Shown: piece after piece, positions 34,215-45,139 of the stretch
Numbering within the stretch: position 1 is the first letter of the stretch
How the letters are laid out: the number at the start of each line of letters is the position of its first letter
Assembly (NCBI GenBank): GCA_030220185.1
Contig: JASPKZ010007795.1
Location: forward strand, 1,573,001-1,637,000
From: Diploptera punctata
Taxonomy: Eukaryota; Arthropoda; Insecta; Blattodea; Blaberidae
DNA: 64,000 nt
Direction: 5' to 3'
The notes under the pieces: generated by a model
What the model was told of the DNA's origin: nothing
The model's input: only the letters and a program-made list of their open reading frames with translations
Databases searched by the model: none
Program-made: the position numbers and the translations under genes

Positions 34215-34835
34215 ACATATACAACTGTTGTTCACCCAGTTACATTATAAGGATGTGAAACATAAAACATGAACTCTTACTTTAAGGGAGGAGAAAAGAT
34301 TACGAGTATATGAGAATAAAGTCCATAGGGAAAAAATTTGACCAAAGAGGGGCGAACAGACAGTTGAATAGAGAAGAGTATACAACACTGAGCACTATGT
34401 TTTTTTTATGGTAACCCATATGTACTGAGAAATCTGAAGTCTTGTAGACTGCGATGGGGTCATATGAAACGAATGGGGAATGAAAGAGGGGCAGAGAATG
34501 TAGAAAATCAGAAACCAGAAGGAAAGCGCCCTGTATGTTTAAAAAAAATATGGGATAATAATATAAACATGATTTGAGTATTGCGTTCAGGGTCAATAGA
34601 TAGAGACCTATATCCTTATCCTTCTGCTGATGATGGGACAAATACTGAAACGCCTACAGGGAATAAATAGTTTACAAAGTTGAGGAGTCGGACCTACAAG
34701 ATAACAATTTTATAACTTTATATTATATTTTTAATTTTATGACTTGAGAGAGGTAAATTATACAGATGATGTTTGGAAAACATTAGCTCAGAGCTTATGT
34801 CCACGCGGCCATAATAGTGCTAGTGGGTTAGTTTG
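34215..34835 (+). mobile_element. LINE family 1 copy, decayed, split by a Penelope fragment
   Basis: 34215-34578 contains broken versions of VHPVTL.GCET, LTLREEKRLRVYENK, RRLRWGHMKRMGNE and PEGKRPV. The 3' end resumes at 34739 with DLREVNYTDD and the AYVHAAI...VLVG ending. The frame is broken repeatedly. Confidence 0.75.
34579..34738 (+). mobile_element. Penelope-like 3' fragment inserted in LINE
   Basis: It matches the 3' ends of the Penelope copies at 20.3 and 47.0 kb: CTGATGATGGGACAA (34627-34641), GAAACGCCTACAG, GTTGAGGAGTCGGACCT, ATAACAATTTTATAACTTTATATTA. Flanking duplications ATGATTTGAG (34569-34578) and ATGACTTGAG (34739-34748) mark the insertion. The core reads CTGATGA then GAAA, but stem II no longer pairs. 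Confidence 0.7.
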
Positions 34836-34973
34836 TTAGTTATAGATCGGATTTTGAAGTGTGTAAATCCCGTAATGAATCTATCTTTTTTTTTTCATTA
34901 TGTAAGGGTTAATATTCATATAAATTTTAATTATAATTATTTTCGTTTACGTGAAAATGCATGAGGAAATGTA

Positions 34974-35783
34974 CGAGGGCGGATCGGAAAGTAACGGACA
35001 ATAATTTTTTTCTGCCTTGGTATTGCAGCTAGAATGTTGAAATTTCACAGAGATATAGTTTGAAGTTTTCACTACAGATGGTATTTTTTTCTCAGGTGCA
35101 CCTCTTGCGAGAGAAGCTTGAACTATGCAACAAAGATGGCGCGCATGCTGCAGTCGTCCACAGGGCGGATCGGAAAGTAACGCACAATAATTTTTTTAAA
35201 AAAAAGTTTAATAGTAAAAAAAAAGGAAAAAAATCACAAATTAACTTACATCTTTTACCTACTTTTCGACATAGTCACCAACTTTCTCAACACATTTTTC
35301 CCATCGTGTTACCAGTTTCAATATGCCCTGTTCATAGAAGTTCGTTTGGTTGGAGTGTAGCCATCTGCGCACTGCTGATTTCACTTCCACATCTGTCTCA
35401 AAGCGTTTGCCGGCCAGAATCACTAAGGCGAATCACTAAGGTTCACGCGTCCCTCTTGGAAGAAGTGCACCACCTGGAGACATTGCTACGGTCCATACAA
35501 TCATCCCCATACACGCCACGCATGTCCCTGTGAATTTCACTGGGTTTATGCCCTTTGGCCCACAAAAATCGAACAACACTTCTCTGTTCCTCACAGGTGG
35601 ACGACTGTAGCATGCGCGCCATCTTTGTTGCATAGTTCAAGCTTCTCTCGCAAGAGGTGCACCTGAGAAAAAAATAACATCTGTAGTGAAAACTTCAAAC
35701 TATATCTCTGTGAAATTTCAACATTCTAGCTGCAATACCAAGGCAGAAAAAATTATTGTGCGTTACTTTCCGATCCGCCCTCG
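34974..35783. mobile_element. Rearranged mariner with an inverted 5'-end duplication
   Basis: Outer ends are inverted repeats beginning CGAGGGCGGATCGGAAAGTA, each next to TA. The right arm plus body (35640 leftwards) encodes the mariner N-terminus (MARMLQSSTCEEQRSVVRFL, helix-turn-helix) joined after SKRDA to a C-terminal piece near 35400-35260 (RRWLHSNQTNFYEQGILKLV, ending GDYVEK). About two thirds of the transposase, including the catalytic triad, is deleted. The left arm (34974-35160) is an inverted copy of the 5' end, cut within the first codons of the transposase and abutting the true 3' terminal repeat at 35161. Confidence 0.85.
35443..35640 (-). pseudogene. mariner transposase N-terminal remnant
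   Basis: 65 codons with the helix-turn-helix-type segment (EEQRSVVRFLWAKGHKPSEI, then HRDMRGVYGDDCM). It stops at an artificial codon produced by the internal deletion. Protein of this type normally runs about 345 residues, so this is a deletion derivative. Confidence 0.8.
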
Positions 35784-36749
35784 TACAAGAGCTCAAGTTA
35801 TAATTAAAATGTCCAAATTTAGCATACATTTATTACGAACTATTATACTAATAGCTGATAGTTACGGGGTCTTATATCTGTTTAGTATTTAATAAAATAT
35901 GCTTTTATATAATTATATGGACACAATTTGTATGAATTTATAGAGGGAAGAAATAAAGAATCCTCAACTGTGAAATTGAGAAGTTTTAGAATTGCATATG
36001 TGGTAATGCAACTCAGATTTGTTAAACTGATAACATTAGATTTATTGTATCTGGTGGAGAAATTAACTGTGGTTCTTACTAATTAAAGTTGGAATTGAAG
36101 CAGATAATGCGTGACCAGAAATATCTGAACTTACATTGGTTTTCCCCGGTCAATGTTATTCTATCTCCACACTATATAATTTTTCGCTTGTCACTAAAGT
36201 GTGGGATACACCTCGCCAATCTGGTTTTAATAATATACTTGTATCCGCTTTCCAAAAATGGAAACAGCTTGGTAAAATATTATATCGTGGCCTGTCAGTT
36301 CCGCGGATGTAATTTGATTTACTTTCTATCTGAGTGTATAAGGTGAGCCTGTAGACTAAATGTACGAAACCCTTCATATAAACCGGGTTAGTCAATACAT
36401 ACATTTCAAAGTTAAAGACTGTCTAAACAGAAATAAAAACATTACGTTAATTGTTAAGAAATACGTTAAAACATAATTGAGATTATAAAGATTTCTTCAA
36501 AAAGTCGTATGGTTTTAATACTGTACTATCCGTATACCATAACGTGTATCACATTATGACCTGATTACAAGTTTTCTGAATTCTGAATAAAATTGGTGGA
36601 TATTTAATTAAATTATTTAGATTTTTAAAATAAATTAGACATCTAATTTGTAAGCATAGATACATCGCTGTTTTTAAGAAAAATTTCAAAATTTATAAAA
36701 TGGTAATTCACCTGACAAAAATAAGAAAAGAGGATATCTCTGAAAAAAT
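35784..36749. other. Unassigned
   Basis: No gene or repeat supported. Confidence 0.4.
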
Positions 36750-36898
36750 ACGGAATTCAAATATTTAGGGAGAAAATGCTAAAAACCAACACACACGCGC
36801 ACACACGCACATTTTATTTTTAAAAATTAAAAAATTGGGGCTGAAAGTGAATATCAATGAAACTAAATATATGGTTACAGGTATAATAAATACATTAT

Positions 36899-37226
36899 GT
36901 CCCGCGCCGTAGCCGAGTGGTTAAGACAAGATGCCTTGTCGCAGAGCTATGGGACTTGCGCTGGTTCGAGTCTCCATGGGGGAAGAAATTTTCTCACGTA
37001 ATTTTGGCCGGTATGGGACTGGTGCCCCAACATCGTGAGGCATTTGGGTTTCTACAATAAGAAGCGGCTCCAGGTTGAGAAAACTAGCTATAACGGTTGA
37101 GGGACCTGATATGCTGACCATATGTCACCCCTACACTGGCTGGATGATCAGCTACCTCTGTAATTAACACAAGGCCAGAAGCCGGCTGGTAGGCCAATGG
37201 CCTTGTAGATCTGTCGCTCCATGGAG
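36899..37226 (+). mobile_element. SINE A
   Basis: Begins GTCCCGCGCCGTAGCCGAGT, B box GGTTCGAGTCT. Ends near GTCGCTCCATGG. No certain target-site duplication. Confidence 0.88.
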
Positions 37227-37602
37227 TTTAGTTTTAGTTTTTATCAATATATTATTAATTGGAAACGAAAGCTTAAAAATTTTGTGAAAATTTGTAATAA
37301 GTAACAGAATCCAAATGCTAGGAACAATAATTACAAACAGGAAAGAGATGGAGAAAGAAATTAAGCATAGGTTCTATTCTGGAATCGCACTTTATTATGC
37401 ATTACAGAGACCCCAGTCATCCCAAATTCTTTAAAACATATACGCATAAAATAATTATTTCAGTAACATAATATATATGCAAGATTATGAGTATTTGAGA
37501 ATAGATTGCTTTGATTTTTTCTTGGGCCAAGTTGAAATGAACAGATAGATGAATGGAGAAAAATTCATAACAGTGGATTTTATGATCTTAATAGGAAACC
37601 AG

Positions 37603-38415
37603 TACTACTGGCCGATAGCGAGGAGATACTAAAGGCCAACACGCACACACTATTGAGTAACACTAAGAAATTAGGACTGGAAGTAAATATCAGTAAAACT
37701 AAATATATGGTCACACGTAGAAATTCAGTATATAATGGAAATGGACAGCTAATGACAATTGAGGGAAATTTTGAGGAAGTGGCTGAATTCAAATACCTAG
37801 GAACAATAATCACAAATAGGAATGAGATGCACAAAGAAATTAAACATAGGCTCAATTCTGGAAATGCATGCTATTATGCATTGCAGAGACTTTTGATGTC
37901 CCAACTCCTTTCAAAAAACGTTAAGCTGAAAATATATAAAACTATTATTCTACCAGTTATATTATATGGGTGCGAAACATGGACTCTTACTTTAAGGGAG
38001 GAAAGGAGATTACGAGTATTTGAGAATAAAGTTCTTAGGAAAATTTTTGGACCAAAGAGAGATGAACAGACAGGTGAATGGAGAAGACTACATAACAATG
38101 AACTACATGGTCTTTATAAGAAGCCAGATATAATAAGAACAGTTAAGTCTCGTAGACTGCGATGGGCAGGACATGTTGCGCGTATGGGGAATGAAAGACG
38201 TGCATGGAAGCTTCTTGTAGGAATGCCAGAGGGAAAACGCCCAGTTGGTAGACCTAGAATGGGGTGGGAGAACAACATTAACTATGATTTGAGGGAAGTA
38301 GATTATACAGGGAATGATTGGAAATCATTAGCTCAGGATAGGGATGTATGGAGAGCTTATGTCCTTGCGGCCATGAACCTTCGTGTTCGATAGTGCCAGT
38401 GAGTAAGTAAGTAAG
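37603..38415 (+). mobile_element. LINE family 1, young 5'-truncated insertion with intact C-terminal ORF
   Basis: The insertion starts just after the RT catalytic box (LLADSEEILKANTHTLL) and ends in GTGAGTAAGTAAGTAAG. Target-site duplication TAATAGGAAACCAG at 37589-37602 and 38416-38429. The ORF 37653-38393 (246 codons) is unbroken: LGLEVNISKTKYMVTRR, EFKYLGTIITNRNEM, ILPVILYGCETWTLTLREER, SRRLRWAGHVARMGNERRAW, GKRPVGRPRMGWENNINYDL, GNDWKSLAQDRDVWRAYVLA. It lacks endonuclease and RT palm, so it is not autonomous. Confidence 0.92.
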
Positions 38416-38794
38416 TAATAGGAAACCAGAAATAATAAGAATAGTTGAGTCTCGTATGTGCAATGTGCAGTAATTTTGCCACGAATGGGGAATGAAAGAA
38501 GAGCACGGAAACGTCTCATAGGAAAACCAGAAGGAAAGCGCCAAGTAGATAGACCAAGAAAGAGGTCGGAAAATAAAATGAATCATGATTTGAGGATGGA
38601 GAATTATACAGGGAATGATTGGATTATATTAGCTCGTGATGAGGTATGCATGGGAAATTATGTGCGCGTCTTCATGAGCCACCGTGTTCTATAATGCAGT
38701 GAATTTAGTTATAAGTGAGTTATTGAATAAAAATCAAGTTCAATAAGTACTTTTACATAGGTACGCATTTTTTGTGGTACAAAATATAATTTTT

Positions 38795-39445
38795 ATCAAG
38801 TAAAACATACTTAATGCCGATATAACGTTGTTTAAACTACATAATATATGTGAACAATATAATCTCAAAATATCCATAGAAAAAACTAAGGTAATGGTAT
38901 TCCAAGGGAAAAATCAAATCAGATCAAAAATAGTAATAGGAAACAAAATCATAGAACAGGTGAACCATCTCAATTATCTAGGATGTGACATTTCATTTAA
39001 TTATGATAATGATATAACTAATTAAAAACCAAAATTTCAGGGAATATGTGGTACGATAAAACGATCACTAAATAACAAAACAACAAGAGAGACCCAATTG
39101 AAATTTTATAAAACGTTGGCAGTACCGGTACTGCTCTATGGTTCAGAAGCCTGGATACATAAAAAAACAAGATCTAAGTAGGATAACGGCGGCAGAAATG
39201 AAATTTTTGAGATATGTTAAAGGGTGCACTAAGGAAGACAGAATCAAGAACACAGAAATAAGACAGGAACTTGAAATATTTGCAATAACTGATAAAATAG
39301 ATACATATAGACAAAAATGGAAGCAACACATAGACAGAATGAATGAAGATAGATATCCAAAACAAATAAAATACAAAGCTAATGTGGGCAGGTCTAGAAA
39401 GAGATGGGCTGAAGTCGGAATCCATGAATGCAGATGATGATGACG
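38795..39445 (+). mobile_element. LINE family 2-like copy, 5'-truncated
   Basis: 38828-39025 reads NLKISIEKTKVMVFQGK and IIEQVNHLNYLGCDISF, stop; then ICGTIKRSLNNK, YKTLAVPVLLYGSEAW; after a frameshift 39138-39437 reads RITAAEMKFLRYVKGCTKED, KWKQHIDRMNEDRYPKQ and NVGRSRKRWAEVG. It ends in GATGATGATGAC. The stem-loop of other family 2 copies is not evident here. Confidence 0.85.
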
Positions 39446-39533
39446 GCGACGTTGTTTCCAGTGCTATAGTTTTGTGCTTTAGTATTCGTAGTAATTTTGA
39501 ACATATACTTTTAGTATATTTTTATCTTGCTAT

Positions 39534-39883
39534 CCACCCATCCATAGTAATTCTGCCCGAAGGCAGGTCCTTCACTACAATCATAGCATCCACATGCTAT
39601 GCTTGCAGTTTTACTATGGAATTGTGTAGGTGTGGTAGCTTCCCGTTGCTTTCCACACCGGTGAAGGATGATTTTGATGATGATGGTAATGATAAGGATG
39701 ATGATGATGATGGCCATATGATTTCGGGGACAGTTTGGGCCTTAAAGTTTTCCTGACATTTGTCTTACAGGTGAGGAAAACCCCTGATAAAACCTCACCC
39801 AGAAAAACTGCCCCGACCGGGGATCGAACCCGGGCCCGCTGCGTGACAAAGCAGCACGCTACCTCGAGACCACAGCGGTGGAC
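39534..39883 (-). mobile_element. SINE C
   Basis: Full-length in reverse: B box GGTTCGATCCC, tail hairpin CTGCCTTCGGGCAG at 39554-39567 (read on the reverse strand). Target-site duplication TTATCTTGCTAT at 39522-39533 and 39884-39895. Confidence 0.93.
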
Positions 39884-40200
39884 TTATCTTGCTATAATAG
39901 AGTGGAATAAAAATCAGAGAGATTTTAAAAATCTGCACTGAAAAGTACTAGTAATATAAAGTTAGATGGATGTGATAGCAGGAATTCATGTCACAACGTA
40001 TAATTTGTATTCGATTCACAACAGATGAAATATTTCGTTAATATCATGATTGCTTTGAATCTCTGAGCTTTTGTAATTTACCACTCTAGCAGATTGGCAA
40101 TATTTGCAAATTATGAAAAGTAGTTTTCTCCATTTCTGTAAAGTTCAAAAGAATCCAAGAACCATATGACGTATTATATAAATTAACTTTAAGCTTTGAT

Positions 40201-40535
40201 GTCCCGCGCCATAGCCGAGAGGTTTAAGGTATGATGCGTTGGTAGAGAGCTACGACACTTGCGCTGGTTCGATTCCCGTGGGGAAGAAATTTACTAATGC
40301 AATTTCGGCCAGTATCGGACCGATGCCCACTCAGTATCGAGAAGAATTTGGGCGGCTACAATAATTAGCGGCTTCAAGTTGATAAAATCAGCTTTAAAGG
40401 CTGGATGAATCAACATGCTGACCACATGTCACCCCTACATTAGCTGTATGATCGTCCATCTCTGTCATTAGTACATATGGATATAAGACCAAGTACCGGA
40501 TGATAGGCCAAGGACCTTCTAGGCCCGTCGCTCCA
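40201..40535 (+). mobile_element. SINE A, diverged
   Basis: GTCCCGCGCCATAGCCGAGA head and B box GGTTCGATTCC. Several substitutions; ends near GTCGCTCCATT. Confidence 0.85.
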
Positions 40536-41060
40536 TTATTATACGGTAAAAGATGTATATAAAAGACGTTCAATTTAAATGTTTATTTTACTTAAAATGA
40601 ATCTTCGGATTTGCCATATTCATAACACACAATGGTTCCATACATTTAGTTGATTCGAATGCAAAAATTAAAAATAAAATAACACTATGCTTATTTTTTA
40701 TATCTTGTAGTTACTGTAGTCAAGATTAAAGGTAGGTCTATACAAACAAACAAACAGTTAGTCCCAATATAATAACTAATTCAAAATAATTTGTTTAAAC
40801 AGTACCTAGACCCACTCGTTCTATATTAAAATGGAAATAAACGCAATTGCATGTTTTATTATACCATAATACTAAGTAGCGCGTCTTACGTATTTATTGA
40901 TAACATTTGAAAATATTTTTTTAAAGAAAAAATGATTATACTTTCACAAAGTTAAGGCAGAAAAACCGCTGGAGTTCAATTTAGGTAAACATTAAATTTT
41001 ACATATCAACAATGCATATTTTTCTATCACTTTTTTTTTACATGATAGTTTTAGTATATA
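40536..41060. other. Unassigned
   Basis: AT-rich, nothing supported. Confidence 0.4.
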
Positions 41061-41316
41061 CAGGGTGTATCAAAAAGGATGGCGCAAACTTACATGGTTG
41101 AAAGTACACGATAATAGAAGCAACAATGTCCCAGTAAACGGGTCCGCAAACGAGCCGTTTGCGAGATAATTACGAATGTATGGTTACAAGCCGCCACTGA
41201 CTTCATTATAAACATCGTCCTAGTTAGTACAAATTAATTTGAATTTAGACTTTACTATTAATTTTTCATCTCATTCAGTTCACATTTCACAGTTCACTTC
41301 ACTTATGGGTTACCTG

Positions 41317-42364
41317 TTAAAGGAGGTGTTCGAAGTGTCTTCCTTGCATCTGTGCTCGTCTCTGCAATGAATGTCGAATTCTTTCGAAAACCCCTGGATC
41401 ATTTCTGAATTGTTGACAAGCAAGTACAACTCTCTGCTCCAGTTCTTCAACCGTGTTAACGGGTGTGCTGGACACTTCGCTTTTGAGGTGACCCCAGACA
41501 CAAAAATCCAAAGGATTTAGATCAGGTGATCTTCGAGGCCAAGGTACAGATCCGCCTCAACCTATCCATATTTGGCCGTATCTGCACATTAGATGTCGTC
41601 TGACAGCAGCAGCAAAATGTGCCTGAGCTCCATCATGCATGAACCACAAACTCCGACGTTGCTGAAGGGGATCGTCCTCAAGCAATCCTGGAAGATGACG
41701 CCGCAGAAACCTAATATACCTCCGTCCATTAAGTTTTCGTGGAAGAATGTGTGGCCCAATGAGATGATCAGCTAGTACCCCTAACCACACATTCAGTGAG
41801 AAACGGTGCTGATGTGGTGACTCATGAACAGCATGTGGGTTTATTTCACACCAAAAATGTGTATTATGATAATTAAAAACACCATCGCGTGTGAATCCTG
41901 CTTCGTCTGTAAATAAAATGTTACATGCGAAACGAGGGTTGACTACAGTCTGTTGTTGCATCCTCTGACAAAACATCACTCTAGGAACAAAGTCCGCATC
42001 ATTGAGACATTAAACTCGTTGGAGGTGGTAAGGGTACGGTAAATTGCGCTGTAAAATTCTCCATACACTACTGTGGCTTAATACAGGTACTTGTGTGGCA
42101 ATTCTCGTCGAGGTTCCTGGAGAGGGCTGTACTGCTTCCTCAACCTCAGGCGTAATGCGAGCAGGCCTACCTACTGCTCTGCCATGTGCAAAACCCCCAT
42201 TTTCTCTCAGGCGCTGATGGACCCTTGTAAATGTACGACTTTCAGGGTGTCTTCGATCAGGATATGTTTCTTGGTACAAGCGTGCAGCATCCCGTGCATT
42301 GCCATTAAGCCCTACCGTACATGAAATGCATATCCGCATACTCTTCGTTACTGTAAGGTTCCAT
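41317..42364 (-). pseudogene. DUF4817-type transposase, one frameshift and two stops
   Basis: The start codon at 42364 opens MEPYSNEEYADMHFMYGRA. A frameshift follows, and the rest is in one frame: helix-turn-helix-like NARDAARLYQETYPDRRHPE and FTRVHQRLRENGGF (DUF4817), SHSSVWRIL, then the catalytic region: LFTDEAGFTRDGV (first Asp), WFMHDGAQAHFA (second Asp) and PRSPDLNPLDFCVWG (third acidic residue). Stops lie at 42010-42012 (TAA) and 41557-41559 (TGA). It has about 345 codons in total, so only three lesions separate it from an open frame; it is recently dead. The family cuts and pastes DNA at TA sites. Confidence 0.88.
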
Positions 42365-42442
42365 TGTAACTACAACTCAGCCAGCACACGTGGCATTCCT
42401 AAAAGGAGACTGATACTGTATCCGTCCTGTACATTCTGCGTG

Positions 42443-42729
42443 GGGGCACGCCGTAGCGTAGTGGTTAAGGCACTGAGCTACAAGCCGGAGGGTCGAGGGT
42501 TCAAGTCCCGTTGGGGTCAGGATTTTTAAACTGACCCAAACCTTCTGGCGGCACTATGGCCCTGGGGTCGACTCAGCCTCTAACGTAAACTTGTTCTGGG
42601 GGTAAAGGCGGCCGTCACGCAGGGCTGACAACCCGGCTGGCATAAAGTGCCGATTGTCTAGAAAAAGTGTGAGCCCTAACCTCCTACTACCCCAAGGGTC
42701 TCCAGGCCTGTTGTGGGATGACTTTACTT
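42443..42729 (+). mobile_element. SINE B
   Basis: Near-consensus with a small internal deletion around 42588. Target-site duplication TACATTCTGCGTG at 42430-42442 and 42730-42742. Confidence 0.93.
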
Positions 42730-43126
42730 TACATTCTGCGTGTATGGTTTGATTACAACTCCACCTCTCGGCAGTGTTCAGTTTTGTAAACAAAGAACAT
42801 AGGACGGCTTCAAGTGCGCAAGGAGTAAACCGTAGAATGTTACAAACAATGGCGTCAGTGGCGGCTTGTAACCATACATTCGTAATTATCTCGCAAACGG
42901 CTCGTTTGCGGACCCATGTTTACTGGGACATGGTTGCTTCTATTATCGTGTACTTTCAACCATGTAAGTTTGCGCCATCCTTTTTTATACACCCTCTATA
43001 TAGTAAAACTTGCTCAAAGCGGAATCGTATGGGACCATTTTTTTCCACATTAGACAAAATTCCGCATTAGAAAAAACTAAAACTTTTTAATAATCTTAAT
43101 TTATGCAGTACCGTATGTCTTTTTAG

Positions 43127-43395
43127 AATAGAATAGAATATATTTATTTAGCCGGGTGGAGTTAAGGCCATGTGGCCTTCTCTTCCACTCACCAGAACAA
43201 GCATATGTTACATATGAATACAAAAAAAAATACAATAATAGCCATATTAAACAGGACAAACATATGTTTCACATGAATACAAAAAAATTACAATAATAGT
43301 CATATTAAACAGGACAAACATATGTTACATATGAATACAAAAAAAAGTTACAATAATAGTTATTGAACAATTAATTATCTGTCATATTGAATAAT
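43127..43395 (-). repeat. Retroposon 3' end with hairpin and three 59-bp repeats
   Basis: On the reverse strand AAGGCC-ACAT-GGCCTT (43164-43179) forms a stem-loop, followed by GCTAAATAAATA and a TTCTATTCTATTCT tail. Upstream, CATATGTTACATATG-type units start at about 43202, 43261 and 43319, each followed by an A-run and ACAATAATAG. Confidence 0.65.
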
Positions 43396-43499
43396 AATGA
43401 AATCAATGTCTAAAATAGAATGAAACTAAATACAATTAACATTAAATTAATGATACAATGAATAAAAAAAGGAATAACAGCTCGAATCTACTATACGTA

Positions 43500-43922
43500 A
43501 AAAGAAAAGAAAGAAAATACAAAGACGTACCATGGATTAATTGTAGTCCCGCTGCCTTTGAAAAGTGAAGTATAATATGTATGAGAGGCTTCGACGGTAA
43601 CGCGCAAAAAGAAAGTTTCCTCAGCATTAAAAATGTCTCTTTGGCGCGTATTTTGAAATTAAATTATACGGTATCGGTTTCCGCTCACTAACTACACTTT
43701 CTTCCACATCCTTTGATTCCTCGCAAATTTCATTCCACACTACATTGTGTCGTCTTTTAAAACTGTCCACAACCAACCTGAAGATGCCTTGAAATTGTTA
43801 TTCCCTAGGGTTTTAGCAACAACTAGAGCTTGACTTTGGAGCATCGGTCCGAAATTTGGAGATTTATCTTCAATCACTTTCACTTTTTCATTTAATGATA
43901 ATGATACATACGTTTTAGTCAT
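43500..43922 (-). pseudogene. CENP-B/Tigger-type transposase fragment
   Basis: Reverse frame from 43922: LNEKVKVIEDKSPNFGP, then LVVAKTLGNNNFKASSGWLW (CENP-B second helix-turn-helix signature), a stop at 43740, and further on RDIFNAEETFFLR (the DIFNADET first-Asp box, with the catalytic Asp changed to Glu). The middle of the DNA-binding region is deleted. It is clearly dead. Confidence 0.75.
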
Positions 43923-44117
43923 CTTTATTCCGTAAATTCAGAACGCTACCTGTGGAAGGTCGGTCTCAGAACTTAAACAAATTTAAGATTTTGCAGTGCA
44001 ATGGTTATTTGTAAGACAGGTATCTGTATTTCGCATAACGGGTGTGCAGTGAGGCCAAAATAAAATTTTAGCTACACAGGTCGAATCTATAATTCACTCG
44101 GCGGCAGGAACCTTGTT

Positions 44118-44137
44118 TTTTTTTTTTTTTTTTTTTC
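44118..44137. repeat. T homopolymer
   Basis: A run of about 20 T, possibly a reverse-strand retroposon poly(A); no body was recognised next to it. Confidence 0.7.
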
Positions 44138-44366
44138 CTGACGGGATTTCAATGAAGTGGAAACTTATATATTTCTCTCTCTGTCTTTCCGCTTTATAAT
44201 TTTTTTCCATGAATTGTATAGAAATATCCCTCCGTTTCCAAGTTGGACGGATTCCGTTTTATGCAAAGTAAATACATGTAAAATTGCTATTATTTCGCCG
44301 GGACCAATACATTTGTTCGCATTGGACAGATTTTCACATTGTTCACGTTCCGGATTAAACAAGTTT

Positions 44367-44370
<4 letters not shown>

Positions 44371-44399
<29 letters not shown>
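44371..44399. repeat. (AT)n microsatellite
   Basis: Pure AT dinucleotide run. The flanking region 44140-44850 shows no gene. Confidence 0.95.
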
Positions 44400-44402
<3 letters not shown>

Positions 44403-44849
44403 CTGTTTTATGTAGCTTTCAGATTCGTTTACAAATTGGTTGATATGACAGTTCCTCTTACTTCTAAACCATAGCTATCGCGTGTGATATAAAGAGTATT
44501 TTCATATTTTATTATTTAATACAACGACACTCATTAAGTAGCCTACTTGGCTATTACTCTTATCATTGCAACTCAAATCTGGCTTCAAAAGGCCCAGAAC
44601 ATTTACTCCTTATTTAAAGCTTCAAGTCCTTTTGTCTTTGGATCCACGACTTTACTTCGAAAACGATACTCAGGATTTTTACCTTCTCCTTCGAGTCTAT
44701 GAACCAGAGCCGAGCACGATAGCCACTAGTTCACTGGGACCGACACAAATAGTTCCTTATTCTGTCCCAATTAGTTTTTCCTTGAAAACCACAATTAATA
44801 ACATCGTGATGGAGACTTGATTTTACATTCCATAGCTATAATTTCTTCT

Positions 44850-45062
44850 ATGTAGACACTATTTTTCGTCCTGGGGACGTAAGTTCAAACCCGGCCGGAA
44901 TCGATCGATTTTCAGCCCGAAAAATCCGAGTATAAGTTCTTTCGGATGGGGATTATAGCCTTGGGTCCCGAATCGAACGTTTTCAACACGTAAAATAACC
45001 AGAAGCCTAAGTCACTGATTAATAATTTGTCGGCCCATATTTGAATTGTGACGCTAATGAAC
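44850..45062 (+). repeat. SINE F candidate, copy 1
   Basis: AAGTTCAAACCCGGC is B-box-like; the end TGAATTGTGACGCTAATGA matches TGAGTTGCGACGCTAATACA in the copy at 48425-48690, and CGAT.GATTT plus AAA.CC blocks correspond. Head is weak. Confidence 0.45.
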
Positions 45063-45139
45063 TTAGCTCTTAAAGATAGTTAGATGAGAGTAATCTGATT
45101 TATTTTCGAATGTTATATGTTTATGGCCCGAATAATTGA

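Larger units (their letters stand above)
36750..38700 (+). mobile_element. LINE family 1 host copy, split by SINE A and by another family 1 LINE
   Basis: Three pieces belong to one old copy. 36750-36898 reads LGLKVNINETKYMVTG; 37227-37602 reads QMLGTIITNRKEMEKEIKHR and later GQVEMNR*MNGEKFI; 38416-38700 reads KPEIIRIVESR, MGNERRARKRLIGKPEGKRQ and NHDLRMENYTGNDW. The first junction is SINE A (36899-37226), the second a younger family 1 insertion (37603-38415). Confidence 0.82.
41061..42996. mobile_element. Tc1/mariner-superfamily transposon (DUF4817 type), carrying SINE B
   Basis: Terminal inverted repeats of about 141 bp: 41061-41201 (CAGGGTGTATCAAAAAGGAT...) and 42854-42996. Both ends border TATA, consistent with a TA target duplication. 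The transposase lies on the reverse strand. A SINE B sits at 42443-42729, upstream of the transposase start. Subtracting the SINE and its duplication gives roughly 1.64 kb. Confidence 0.9.
43002..44052 (-). mobile_element. pogo/Tigger-like element remnant
   Basis: The left end AGTAAAACTTGCTCAAAGCG with TCCGCATTAGA resembles pogo/Tigger termini and starts directly after the TA at the end of the preceding transposon. The right boundary is less sure: CGCATAACGGGTGTGCAGTG near 44032-44051 gives a CACTGCACACCCGTTATGCG terminus on the reverse strand. The body holds a CENP-B-type transposase remnant and an unrelated retroposon 3' end at 43127-43395. Confidence 0.65.

Noticed and set aside
39735..39941. 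ORF MGLKVFLTFVLQVRK... (also 32096-32305)
   Set aside because: It is a translation of SINE C on its reverse side; no protein family.
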